Below the pieces are notes generated by a model. It ran no database searches and was not told where the DNA came from. It saw nothing but the letters and a program-made list of their open reading frames with translations. This document shows positions 55,356 to 64,000 of a stretch of DNA of 64,000 bases, one piece after another. The stretch comes from Mesorhizobium ventifaucium. Its GTDB lineage: Bacteria; Pseudomonadota; Alphaproteobacteria; Rhizobiales; Rhizobiaceae. The stretch is taken from assembly GCF_935822925.1 (NCBI RefSeq), contig NZ_CAKXZS010000024.1:35786-99785 (forward strand). Reading direction: 5' to 3'. Positions within the stretch are counted from its first letter, which is position 1; each line of letters starts with the position of its first letter. The translations under genes and the position numbers were made by a program.

Positions 55356-57537
55356 ATGCCAAACGGAATGGCCGCATTGCTGGCAGGTGCTGCGGCGATC
55401 GCGCTGCTAACCCCATCGGCCAATGCTCAGTCGGCCAATGCTCAACAAGCCAATGCCCACCGGTAACTGCAACAGATCAGCAGCAGGCCGAACAGGCGCA
55501 GACGCCTGAAGCGACCGGACCGGCCGCGGCAGGCGCAACGCTGCTCGACCAGATCCTGGTCATCAGCCGCACCGGCGAGACGGCAATCGATTCCCTGGCT
55601 TCAGCCAGCCATGTCGATCAGGCGCAATTGCAACGCCGCATGGCGACGACGCCTAACGACATGCTGTTGGGTGTGCCGGGTGTAGCGGTCCAGGCCGACG
55701 CGAGGCGCGTCAGTTCCTCAATCAACATCCGTGGCTTGCAGGATTTTGGCCGCGTCGCGGTGATCGTCGACGGTGCGCGGCAGAACTTCCAGCGCTCCGA
55801 CCACGGCCCGCAATCGACCTTCTATATCGACCCGGAGCTCATCAAATCCGTCGACGTCATTCGCGGCCCGGTCGCCAACACCTACGGCTCGGGCGCCATT
55901 GGCGGCGTCGTCCTGTTCGAGACCAAGGACGCGGACGACTATCTTCGCGACGGCGAGACATGGGCGGCGTCCGCGACCGGGCGCTATGAGAGCAATGGCG
56001 AAGGCTGGACGACCAGCGCTGCCGGCGCCTACGTTTCAACGAAAACTGGGATGTCCTCGGCAACATCGTCTATCGCGACTACGACGACTACAAGAATGGC
56101 GGCGGTGACACTGTGAACGGCACCGGCTTCGATGTCTTGAGCGGCCTGCTGAAGTCGACCATCCGCCCCAGCGAAAACAGCGAACTGAAGCTGGGCTGGA
56201 ATGGCACGAGCGACGGCTGGAACGAAGTCAGCGGCGGAACGCCGGTGAATGATGTCGACCTGGAGGCGAATACCTTCACGGCGCGCTACAACATCACCGA
56301 TGAGAACAAGAGCTGGCTCGATCTCCACGTCAACGCCTCCTACAACAAGACCAACATGGAGATGACGAGCCTGGTTCCGCAAAACCGGTTTGATCCGGTC
56401 ACCGGGCTTCCCATCGTCCTGCCGTCGGGCTCGATGTCGACTTTCGATGTCGGCACTTCGGGCATCGACATCTGGAACACCTCGCGGTTCGAGACCGCCG
56501 GCATTGCGCATGAGCTGACCTATGGTGGCGACTGGGTTGGCGACGATGTCGAGACGGATGGCGTCGCAGGCGGCGCGAGTTTCTATACCCCTTCGGGCAA
56601 GCGAGACGTTTCCGGCGCCTACATCCAGGACAAGCTCACCTGGGACTGGCTCGAAATTATCGCCGGCCTGCGTTACGACAGCTACAAGCTCGAAAGCGAT
56701 GTCGGCGAAACCTCCGGCGACCGGCTGTCGCCGCGCATCACCGTCGGCGTCTCGCCGTTCGAAACCGCCAGCCTTTCGGGACTGCAACTCTACGGCACCT
56801 ATGCCGAGGGATATCGCTCTCCGTCGCTGTCGGAAACCCTCATCAGCGGCAACCATCCGGCAGGCGTCAGCTTTCCGATCCTCCCCAATCCTGATCTGAA
56901 GCCTGAAATCGGCAAGACCGTCGAATTCGGCGTCAACTACAAGCACGACGACATCGTCGAGGCCGGCGACGCGTTTCGTTTCAAGGCGGCCTACTTCAAC
57001 AATGATGTCGACGACTATATCGATGGTGTAACGCTATCGGCATTCGACCCGACCAGGGGCTGCCCGTTCGGCCCCGGCATCCCGATCTGCTTCCAGTACC
57101 AGAACTTTGCAGAAGCCAGGATCCGCGGCTTTGAAATGGAAGCCGTCTATGACGCCAGCTGGGGTTTCGCCGGGCTTTCCGCGTCGATCATCGATGGCCA
57201 CACCATCTCTTACGACGGCGAGCGGGCAGACCTCGTCACCGTCCCCTCTTCGCAGGTCACCGGGCAACTCGGCTTCCGCTTTCTGGAGGACAAACTGACC
57301 GTCGGCGGCGAGGTGCAGTATAGTGGCAAGCCGAAGCGCAACCCGGTGGCCAAGGACTACACGCTGGTCAACGCCTTCGCCAGCTACCAGGCGACCGACA
57401 ATCTCAAGGTCGACTTCCGCGCCGACAATTTGTTCGACGTCAAATACACCAACCCGTTGAATGCATCGGCGACTGTTGTAGTTTACGAGCCAGGCGTCAC
57501 GCTCAAGCTGGCGGCGACAATGCGATTTGGAGGCTGA
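55356..57537 (+). pseudogene. hmuR: TonB-dependent haem receptor HmuR, broken by two frameshifts
   Basis: About 725 residues when joined. Start around the ATG at 55356 (in-frame upstream options exist) with a signal peptide (GMAALLAGAAAIALLTPSAN). The frame is lost near 55455, then resumes with VTATDQQQAEQAQTPEATG and a TonB box-like DQILVISR. The plug domain follows (INIRGLQDFGRVAVIVDGAR; VDVIRGPVANTYGSGAIGGV). It is lost again near 56030, and the barrel continues FNENWDVLGNIVYRDYDDY to the end at 57537. Receptor motifs are GYRSPSLSETL (FRAP-box region) and NPDLKPE (NPNL-like). Both shifts look like single-base deletions. Divergent from hmuP. Confidence 0.85.
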
Positions 57538-57542
57538 CGACA

Positions 57543-57986
57543 ATGACAAGCGTGACGGCATCGCTTCGCCTGCTGACCTCGGTGCTGGCCATGCCGCTTG
57601 CGATGGGTCCGGCGTGGGCACAACAGTCCGCGCCGGCCCCTGCTCTCACGCTTGAGCTCAATGGCGCACAACCCTCCGACAAGGGCTGCCGTCTGACCTT
57701 CGTGGTCAACAACACGCTCGGCGCCGATCTCTCGAAGGCGGCGTTCGAGATCGCGCTGTTCAACGAGGCCGGCGTCGTCGACCGGCTGACCGTGCTCGAC
57801 TTCAAGGACCTGCCGGCGGGCAAGACCAAGGTGACGCGTTTTGATCTTGCCGGCGCCGACTGCGCCAAGGTCAGCCGCGTGCTGATCAACAGCTCGACTG
57901 AATGCGCCGGCACCGGCATCAAGCCGGACGCTTGCATGCGCGGACTGAAGACCGAGACCAAGACCGGCATCGCCTTCGGGGTCTGA
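57543..57986 (+). CDS. Periplasmic protein downstream of hmuR
   Basis: 147 residues with a signal peptide (about 1-26, ending AWAQ). The mature part has paired Cys (SDKGCRLTFVVNNTLG; GADCAKVSRVLINSSTECAG; KPDACMRGL), a beta-rich pattern and no catalytic motif that I recognise. It starts 5 bases after hmuR, so it is in the same transcript, and a hypothetical protein in this position is common in rhizobial haem loci as far as I recall. Likely involved in haem uptake in the periplasm, but this is inference from position. Confidence 0.8.
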   Translation: MTSVTASLRLLTSVLAMPLAMGPAWAQQSAPAPALTLELNGAQPSDKGCRLTFVVNNTLGADLSKAAFEIALFNEAGVVDRLTVLDFKDLPAGKTKVTRFDLAGADCAKVSRVLINSSTECAGTGIKPDACMRGLKTETKTGIAFGV

Positions 57987-58072
57987 AAAGACGGTTGGAC
58001 TGGAGCCCGCACTCGCACGAAACATAGTGGTGTGGTCCGCTGCCTGTTGCCGCTAGGGCAAATGAGGTTGAT

Positions 58073-59095
58073 TTGACAAGTCCGCGCCGGTTGCGGCAGG
58101 TCTCGCCGCGAGCCATGCAGAACATCAGTCCCCTCCCCGACGCCGATGGCGAACTGGCGATTGCGCCGACCGGACCGCTTGCGCCGGCCCGACCGTCAGC
58201 CATGAGCCGCAAATGGACGGCGGCGATCGTCGCCTCCTGCCTGTTTCATGCCGCGGTGGCGGCCGCTTTTCTCATCGCACCTGCCGGCACGTTTGATGCC
58301 GGGGACGCAATCGAGATCGAAGGCGCCGATCAAACCGGCGCCAACGTGGTCGGCAGCGACTTGGATGGTCAGGTCCCGGGTGCGTTGAACGTTACCCTGG
58401 TGCCCGACCCGCGGCCAGCCAAGCCTGAGGTCAAGCCCGAGCCGCCTGCCGACCGGCCCACCGGGGACCGGCCCATCAGGGAAATGGCCGCGCAGCCACC
58501 CGCGCCCTTGCCGCGGATTGTCGAACAACCCACCGCCGCGCCAGACATGTTGATGGCCGACAGCCCACGGCTGGACGAGCAGAGCGTGGCTCCGAAGGTT
58601 GAAACGCCGGCAGAGCCGGCTGCTCCGGCCGAGAGCACCGAGGCGCCCCCTGTCGATGTCGGACAGCCGCCGATCCCGACCGCAAGGCCAAGCTCGACAC
58701 CAGGTCCTCGCGGAGCCGGCGAAACGAACGGTGCCCGCGGCGCCGCGGATGGCGAGGAACGCGACGCGGTGACGTCCAGCAAGGGCAAGAAGCAGGCAGC
58801 GGCAGGCAATGCGATAGAATCCCGCTACAGCGGTGAAGTTCAGAAGAAGCTTGCCCGTGCTAACCGGCGTGTTTCGAAAGCGATACAGGCGAGCGCTCGC
58901 AACAATGCCAGGGTCGTATTCGTTGTCATGGCCGACGGCAGCATCAGCGACATACAGCTTGCCGAAAGCTCAGGTTCTACGGAGCTTGATCAATTCGCTT
59001 TGACACTGGTGCGCAAGCAAGCGCCGTTCCCTCCCATTCCAACCGAAACTGGCAGGTCAAGTTGGGTGTTTAAAGCGCGGATTGGTCCATTTTAA
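58073..59095 (+). CDS. tonB: TonB-family energy transducer
   Basis: 340 residues if started at the TTG at 58073 (GAGG upstream); the ATG at 58115 is the alternative. One membrane helix (WTAAIVASCLFHAAVAAAFL), then a long Pro/Glu/Ala-rich spacer (about 85-235) spanning the periplasm, and a C-terminal TonB domain (YSGEVQKKLARANRRVSKAI; ARVVFVVMADGSISDIQLAE). It transmits proton-motive force to the haem receptor. No exbB or exbD gene lies in the window, which is unusual for rhizobial haem loci, so energy coupling must use exbBD elsewhere. Confidence 0.9.
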   Translation: MTSPRRLRQVSPRAMQNISPLPDADGELAIAPTGPLAPARPSAMSRKWTAAIVASCLFHAAVAAAFLIAPAGTFDAGDAIEIEGADQTGANVVGSDLDGQVPGALNVTLVPDPRPAKPEVKPEPPADRPTGDRPIREMAAQPPAPLPRIVEQPTAAPDMLMADSPRLDEQSVAPKVETPAEPAAPAESTEAPPVDVGQPPIPTARPSSTPGPRGAGETNGARGAADGEERDAVTSSKGKKQAAAGNAIESRYSGEVQKKLARANRRVSKAIQASARNNARVVFVVMADGSISDIQLAESSGSTELDQFALTLVRKQAPFPPIPTETGRSSWVFKARIGPF

Positions 59096-59162
59096 CACCC
59101 TGCGCCTCATCGTTTCGGCCACCGTCAACCGTCACAATTCACCAATGCTGAAAGGACCGCCA

Positions 59163-59477
59163 ATGTACATCGCCATGAACCGCTTCAAGGTCCAGAACGG
59201 CTCGGAGGAGGCCTTCGAGGACGTCTGGAAGAACCGTGATTCCAGCCTTTCGGAGATGAAAGGGTTCAAACAATTTCATCTGCTGCGCGGTCCGCTCAAC
59301 GAGGCCGAAGGCTACACGCTGTTCGCTTCGCACACGGTTTGGGCGAGCCATGAGGATTTCGTCGCCTGGACCAAATCCGAGAATTTCCGCGCCGCGCACC
59401 GCAACGCCGGCTCCACCAAGCTGCACTATCTCGGCCATCCGCAGTTCGAAGGCTTTTCGGTCGTCGAGGGCGCGTGA
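59163..59477 (+). CDS. hmuQ: IsdG-type haem-degrading monooxygenase (HmuQ/HmuD-like)
   Basis: 104 residues from the ATG at 59163 (ribosome binding site AAAGGAC upstream). Antibiotic biosynthesis monooxygenase fold with MYIAMNRFKVQNGSEEAFED. Catalytic residues of IsdG-type enzymes can be placed at Asn6, Trp69 and His79; the Trp-His spacing of 10 is the same as in IsdG. It opens haem to release iron in the cytosol. Bradyrhizobium HmuQ and HmuD are the closest characterised members. Last gene of the hmuR side; whether it is HmuQ or HmuD cannot be told. Confidence 0.85.
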   Translation: MYIAMNRFKVQNGSEEAFEDVWKNRDSSLSEMKGFKQFHLLRGPLNEAEGYTLFASHTVWASHEDFVAWTKSENFRAAHRNAGSTKLHYLGHPQFEGFSVVEGA

Positions 59478-59529
59478 CATGGCCTCGCCCGCCGCCGGCC
59501 AATAGTCGAAGTCGGCGCCGCCCTTCTCC

Positions 59530-59669
59530 CTTCTCCCCTTGTGGGAGAAGGTGGATTGGCGCGTAGCGCCAAGACGGATGAGGGGTGTTGGAAGGAATGC
59601 GGCGATGCCAAGCTGGAACACCCCTCATCCGACCGCTTCGCGGCCACCTTCTCCCACAAGGGGAGAAGG
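59530..59669. repeat. Large inverted repeat between hmuQ and putA
   Basis: Same element as at 39070-39258: outer arms TTCTCCCCTTGTGGGAGAAGG and its complement, inner ATGAGGGGTGTTGGAA and complementary GGAACACCCCTCAT. Both flanking genes end here, so it may serve as a bidirectional terminator. Confidence 0.82.
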
Positions 59670-59706
59670 CAGAGTCGCCCCGCTATGCGAAAGCCCCGGC
59701 TAAGCC

Positions 59707-62700
59707 TTACGCCGCGGCCAGCAGGCTGGCGTTGCCGCCGGCAGCCGTAGTGTCGACGCAGACGGCGCGCTCATGCGCATAGGCGGCCGGGTTGAGCACT
59801 TCGCTGACCAGCGGCACGATCGGCCCGGCGCGGTCGGCGATCACCTTTCGCACGATGCGAGCGGCCTCGGGCGTGCCGGAAAAGGCGACGACGTCGACAC
59901 GCAGCGAGCGTGCCTCGACCGGGTCGGGCCGGCCGTCGATGGCCGCCAGCGGCAGGCCCTTGCCGGTCAGTGACGACAGTGCCGCCGGCGCACCCGGCGC
60001 GACCGCCAGCACCGCATTGCCGGCCGCCAGCGCCTGGATGGTCTGGGCAAGCAGCGTGTCGGCGTCCGGCCCCAGGCAGAGCACGCGGCCTCGCGGCGAC
60101 AGCGACAGCGTGTTGGCCTCGCCGGTCGGCCCGGGCAAATCGACCTGGCCGAAATCGATGCTGGCGGCGGCGCCGATGGCCGCGGCACCCTTGCCGCGCA
60201 AATGCTTCCTCAGCACGGCAACGCGGTCCGCCCGCGTCGACCAGCCGCCGAGCGCCGGGTCCGGCAGGTTGTCGGCGAGTTCGGTCGCCGTTACCTTGCG
60301 GCCGTCAGGAATAGGTGTGCCCGCCTGCGGCCCCTTGCGGAACCGCCTGAGATAGTGCGGCCCGCCGGCCTTCGGCCCGGTGCCGGAAAGCCCCTCGCCG
60401 CCGAACGGCTGCGAGCCGACGACAGCGCCGATCTGGTTGCGGTTGACATAGATGTTGCCGGCATGGATGCCGTCGACGAGATGCTGGGCGCGGCCTTCGA
60501 TGCGGGTGTGCAGGCCGAAGGTCAGGCCATAACCCTTGCGATTGATCGCCGCGATCACCCCCTCGATGTCGTCGGCGTCGAAGCTGGCGAGATGCAGCAC
60601 CGGCCCGAACACCTCGCGCTCGATGTCTTCGATGCCCTTGACCCGAAAGACATGCGGCGCCACGAAGCGGCCATCCTTCGGCGCTTCGAGCTTGGCGATC
60701 AGCCGGCCCTGCAGGCCCATCTTAGTGCAATAGTCGCGGATCGATTTTTGTGCCCCCTCGTCGATGACCGGCCCGACATCGGTCGAGATCCGCCAGGGAT
60801 CGCCGAGGCTGAGCGCTTCCATCGCGCCCTTCAGCATGTCCAGCATCTTCTTCTCGACGTCCTTCTGCACGTAAAGGACGCGCAGCGCCGAGCAGCGCTG
60901 GCCGGCACTCTGGAAGGCCGAGGCCAGGATGTCGCGCACCGCCTGCTCGGGCAGCGCAGTGGAATCGACGATCATCGCATTCAACCCGCCGGTCTCGGCG
61001 ATCAGCATGGCGTCGGGCGCGGCGGTCTCGGCCAGTTGCTTTTCGATCAGCTTGGCGACCTCGGTCGAGCCGGTGAAGCAGACGCCGGCAATGCGCGGGT
61101 CGGCGGTCAGCGGGCCACCGACCGAGGGGCCGTCGCCGGGCAGAAGCTGGATGACGTCTTCCGGCACACCGGCTTGGCGCAGCAATTCGACCGCGCGGAA
61201 GGCGATCAGCGGCGTCTGCTCGGCCGGCTTGGCGATAACCGAATTGCCGGTGACGAGTGCTGCCGCAATCTGGCCGGTGAAGATGGCGAGCGGAAAATTC
61301 CACGGCGAGATACATGCGATCACGCCGCGCGCCTCGGTTCCGGTTTCGGCATTGGCCGCCTCGGTCGCGTAATAGCGCAGGAAATCGACTGCCTCGCGCA
61401 CCTCGGCGACGCCGTCGGCCAGTGATTTGCCGGCCTCGCGGGTGGCGAGCGCGAAGAATTCGATGGCGTTGGCCTCATAGAGGTCGGCCGCGCGGTTGAG
61501 GATGGCGGCGCGCTCGGCGACCTGGCGTCTTGCCCAGGCCGGTTGCGCCTCCACGGCGATGCGCACGGCGGTCGCAACCTGCTTGGCGGTGGCCTCGCTG
61601 ACCGTGCCGACCACCTCGTCGGGTTTTGCCGGATTGACAACCGGACACTGCTTGCCGTAGCCGGCGGCACGGGTGATCGGCCTGGCGTGCCAGCGGTCCG
61701 GCCCCGCGAATTCAGCCCTGGCCTTGACGATCGCGGCCAGCGTCACCGGATCGGTGATGTCGAAACCCTTCGAATTTCGGCGGGCAGCACCGAAGATCGC
61801 CGACGGGCTGGGAATCGCCGGATTGGCGGCCGGACCCTGTTTTTCGACCGTTTCGAGCGGGTCGCGGGCAATATCCTCCGGCTCGACCTCCTCGTCGGTG
61901 AGTTGGTGGACGAAGGAGGAGTTGGCGCCGTTTTCGAGCAGCCGGCGGACCAGATAGGCAAGCAGGTCGGAATGCGCGCCGACCGGCGCATAGATGCGGC
62001 AGCGCGTGCCCTCGGCCCGCCGCACCGTCTCGTGCAGCGCTTCGCCCATGCCGTGCAGGCGCTGGAACTCGAAGGAGTCGCGATCGCCGGCCATCGACAG
62101 GATGGCGGCGACGGTGTGGGCGTTGTGGGTGGCGAATTGCGGATAGATGCGGTCGGTCATCGACAGCAGCTTTTTCGCGCAGGCGAGGTACGACACATCG
62201 GTGTTGGCCTTGCGGGTGAAGACCGGATAGCCGTCGAGGCCGAGCGTCTGCGCCCGCTTGATCTCGGTGTCCCAATAGGCGCCCTTGACCAGCCGCACCA
62301 TGATGGTGCGGTCGTGCTTCTTCGCCAGCGCATAGAGCCAGTCGATGACGAAGGCGGCGCGCGGACCATAGGCCTGGACGACGACGCCAAAGCCGTTCCA
62401 GCCGGCAAGCTCCGGCTCGGCCAGCACCCGCTCGATGATTTCGAGCGACAGGTCGAGGCGGTCGGCTTCCTCGGCGTCGACGTTGAGGCCCATGCGCGAA
62501 TGGCGCGCCGCCAGCGCCAGCGACAAAAGCCGCTCGGCCATCATAGGCAGCATCTTTTCCTTCTGCGTCACTTCATAGCGCGGGTGCAGCGCCGACAGCT
62601 TGACCGAGATGCCGTGATTCTGGCGGATGTCGGGGCCGTTGGCGCCGGCGTCGAGCGACGAGATGGCGTCGGCATAGGCCTTGAGATAGCGCAGTGCGTC

Positions 62701-63318
62701 AGCCTCTGTGCGGGCAGCCTCGCCCAGCATGTCGAAGGAATAGAGATAGCCTTTCTGGGTCATCGGCCGGCCGCGCTTGACGGCCTCGGCAATGGTGCGG
62801 CCGAGCACGAACTGCTCGCCCATTTCGCGCATGGCCGCAGCGACCGCCCTGCGGATGACCGGCTCGCCGAGCCGGCGCACCATGGCGCGCAGCGTGCCTT
62901 CGATGCCGTCCTCGCCTTCGTCGAGCACTCGACCGGTCAGCATCAGCGCCCAGGTCGACGCATTGACGAAAATCGAGCTCGAGCCGCCCGAATGCGCCGA
63001 CCAGTCATGCGGCGCGATCTTGTCGGCGATGAGGTCGTCCATCGTCTCGGTGTCGGGTACCCGAAGCAGCGCTTCGGCAAGACACATCAGCGCGACGCCC
63101 TCCTTGGTGGACAGGCCGTAAGCGGACAAAAAGACTTCCATCAGCCGCGGATCGGACGAGCCGCGCACCGCCCGCACCAGATCGGCCGCGCGGGCCGAGA
63201 TTGCCTTGCGCTCTTTCGTCGAAAGCCCTGTCGCCTCGGCCAGCCGCTTCACGGCCTCGTCTTCGTCAGGCAAGTAATTGGCACGGATCTGCTGGCGGAT
63301 GGCTTCGAGCGCTGGCAT
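59707..63318 (-). CDS. putA: Bifunctional proline dehydrogenase / glutamate-semialdehyde dehydrogenase PutA
   Basis: 1203 residues. N-terminal helical arm and proline dehydrogenase barrel (about 140-470; LVKGAYWDTEIKRAQTLGLD and the FAD-site QFATHNAHTVAAIL). The aldehyde dehydrogenase domain follows at about 540-1050, with catalytic Cys in SAGQRCSALR and Glu in IAETGGLNAM, then a C-terminal domain. The DNA-binding ribbon-helix-helix of enterobacterial PutA is absent, so regulation is by PutR. Oxidises proline to glutamate. Intact and full length, ending beyond the hairpin at 59669. Divergent from the Lrp-type regulator. Confidence 0.96.
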   Translation of the reverse strand: MPALEAIRQQIRANYLPDEDEAVKRLAEATGLSTKERKAISARAADLVRAVRGSSDPRLMEVFLSAYGLSTKEGVALMCLAEALLRVPDTETMDDLIADKIAPHDWSAHSGGSSSIFVNASTWALMLTGRVLDEGEDGIEGTLRAMVRRLGEPVIRRAVAAAMREMGEQFVLGRTIAEAVKRGRPMTQKGYLYSFDMLGEAARTEADALRYLKAYADAISSLDAGANGPDIRQNHGISVKLSALHPRYEVTQKEKMLPMMAERLLSLALAARHSRMGLNVDAEEADRLDLSLEIIERVLAEPELAGWNGFGVVVQAYGPRAAFVIDWLYALAKKHDRTIMVRLVKGAYWDTEIKRAQTLGLDGYPVFTRKANTDVSYLACAKKLLSMTDRIYPQFATHNAHTVAAILSMAGDRDSFEFQRLHGMGEALHETVRRAEGTRCRIYAPVGAHSDLLAYLVRRLLENGANSSFVHQLTDEEVEPEDIARDPLETVEKQGPAANPAIPSPSAIFGAARRNSKGFDITDPVTLAAIVKARAEFAGPDRWHARPITRAAGYGKQCPVVNPAKPDEVVGTVSEATAKQVATAVRIAVEAQPAWARRQVAERAAILNRAADLYEANAIEFFALATREAGKSLADGVAEVREAVDFLRYYATEAANAETGTEARGVIACISPWNFPLAIFTGQIAAALVTGNSVIAKPAEQTPLIAFRAVELLRQAGVPEDVIQLLPGDGPSVGGPLTADPRIAGVCFTGSTEVAKLIEKQLAETAAPDAMLIAETGGLNAMIVDSTALPEQAVRDILASAFQSAGQRCSALRVLYVQKDVEKKMLDMLKGAMEALSLGDPWRISTDVGPVIDEGAQKSIRDYCTKMGLQGRLIAKLEAPKDGRFVAPHVFRVKGIEDIEREVFGPVLHLASFDADDIEGVIAAINRKGYGLTFGLHTRIEGRAQHLVDGIHAGNIYVNRNQIGAVVGSQPFGGEGLSGTGPKAGGPHYLRRFRKGPQAGTPIPDGRKVTATELADNLPDPALGGWSTRADRVAVLRKHLRGKGAAAIGAAASIDFGQVDLPGPTGEANTLSLSPRGRVLCLGPDADTLLAQTIQALAAGNAVLAVAPGAPAALSSLTGKGLPLAAIDGRPDPVEARSLRVDVVAFSGTPEAARIVRKVIADRAGPIVPLVSEVLNPAAYAHERAVCVDTTAAGGNASLLAAA

Positions 63319-63423
63319 GACGGTCCTGTGGAGCGAGCATCAGTGAGCGGTCCGGCGGTCACCGGACCGAATGACGCAAGCTAGCACAAAGCGTAGTTTC
63401 GATCGGTCCAAAGAAATCGACAG

Positions 63424-63443
63424 GATAGGTCGATTGATCTATC
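63424..63443. promoter_or_regulatory. Candidate PutR operator
   Basis: Imperfect palindrome GATAGGTCGA / TTGATCTATC (8 of 10 positions pair) in the 160-base putA-putR gap, where Lrp-type regulators bind. Confidence 0.5.
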
Positions 63444-63480
63444 ATTCGGCCGGATTTCCTCCAATTTGACCAGATATTTG

Positions 63481-63933
63481 ATGACAGAAGACCAATTGGA
63501 CCGCATCGACAGGAACATCTTGTCGGCGCTAGGCAGCGACGGCCGGCTTTCGATGTCGGAACTCGCGGCAAAGGTCGGCCTGTCGAAGACGCCGGTGCAG
63601 GCGCGGGTCAAGCGGCTGGAAAAGGACGGCATCATCCGCGGCTACCAGGCGATCATCGACCGTGAGCGCATGGGCGAAGGCCATGTCGCCTTCGTCCAGG
63701 TGAAACTGTCGGACACTCGCTCGGCCGCGCTCGACGCTTTCAACCGCGCCGTGCAGGCGGTGCCGGAGATCGAGCAATGCCACATGATGGCGTCGAGCTT
63801 CGATTATCTGCTGAAGGTCCGCACCACCGACATCGCCACCTACCGCCGCGTGCTCGGCGAGCGCATCTCCGCCCTGCCCCACGTCGCCCAGACCTCGACA
63901 TTCGTGGCGATGGAGACGGTGAAGGATCGGTAG
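63481..63933 (+). CDS. putR: Lrp/AsnC-family proline-responsive regulator (PutR)
   Basis: 150 residues from the ATG at 63481. N-terminal helix-turn-helix (LSMSELAAKVGLSKTPVQAR) and C-terminal RAM ligand domain (VAFVQVKLSDTRSAALDAFN; VPEIEQCHMMASSFDYLLKV). In Rhizobium and Agrobacterium the Lrp-like PutR, divergent from putA, activates putA in response to proline; the arrangement here is the same. Full length. Confidence 0.92.
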   Translation: MTEDQLDRIDRNILSALGSDGRLSMSELAAKVGLSKTPVQARVKRLEKDGIIRGYQAIIDRERMGEGHVAFVQVKLSDTRSAALDAFNRAVQAVPEIEQCHMMASSFDYLLKVRTTDIATYRRVLGERISALPHVAQTSTFVAMETVKDR

Positions 63934-64000
63934 GAGAGCGCTGATGCGGTAACGTCGGCGGGACAGTGCCCCCCTCTGTCCTGCCGGATATCTCCCCCAC

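Noticed and set aside
61543..63384. 613-codon open frame on the plus strand
   Set aside because: Antisense shadow of putA.

Overview
The window looks like a chromosomal segment of a rhizobial alphaproteobacterium, most likely Mesorhizobium or a close relative. The evidence is the high GC content, the iron regulator RirA, the HmuP/HmuS/HmuT/HmuU/HmuV/HmuR haem-uptake locus, PutA divergent from an Lrp-type regulator, families frequent in rhizobia (DUF982, DUF1236, DUF3606), and palindromic intergenic elements of the kind common in that group. This assignment is inference from family content; no rRNA gene is present. I found no rRNA, tRNA or CRISPR array.

Layout. 1-15 kb is patchy. It opens with the 3' part of a MASE1-PAS-HWE kinase convergent with a lone receiver protein, then holds an AI-2E family permease, an LssY-like protein, a LysR regulator, an SDR and an isoquinoline-oxidoreductase-like pair (IorA/IorB) with a cytochrome c. 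Between these lie remnants of cydB, a HAD phosphatase, an AbiEi antitoxin, DoxX, an epimerase and an NmrA-like protein. 15-23.7 kb carries small stress-type proteins (DUF982, three DUF1236 proteins, DUF3606, a GSP17M-like protein, a Gly-Asn-Ser repeat protein) and a NarX/NarL-type two-component pair. Several of these genes have EcfG/RpoE2-like promoters (GGAAC, 16-19 nt, CGTT or TT). 23.7-33.2 kb is metabolic: an M20 amidohydrolase with an AraC regulator, a SnoaL-like protein with a broken LysR, CutC-GNAT, and a three-subunit form II CO-dehydrogenase-like molybdenum hydroxylase. 33.4-43 kb holds a NosP-NahK-LuxR set predicted to sense nitric oxide, MaiA, a zinc alcohol dehydrogenase, an EamA exporter divergent from a MocR regulator, a MaoC protein and a phasin. 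43-49.8 kb is a cluster of HMA-like proteins, DUF445, a P2-type ATPase with an HMA-like N-terminus and two DUF5132 proteins. 50.2-59.5 kb is an iron/haem block: rirA, hmuVUTSP, divergent hmuR, a periplasmic protein, TonB and an IsdG-type haem monooxygenase. 59.7-64 kb is putA divergent from putR.

How the genes work together. The haem block would import haem across both membranes (HmuR with TonB, then HmuT and HmuUV), handle or degrade it (HmuS, HmuQ-like), and be tuned by RirA. NosP-NahK-LuxR would relay nitric oxide to transcription. The 43-49.8 kb cluster appears to be a membrane-ion system whose substrate I cannot name.

Caution. At least a dozen genes are broken by what look like single-base deletions, including otherwise well-conserved hmuR, hmuT and hmuU. 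The sequence therefore either contains indel errors or is undergoing gene decay; both readings are kept open below.
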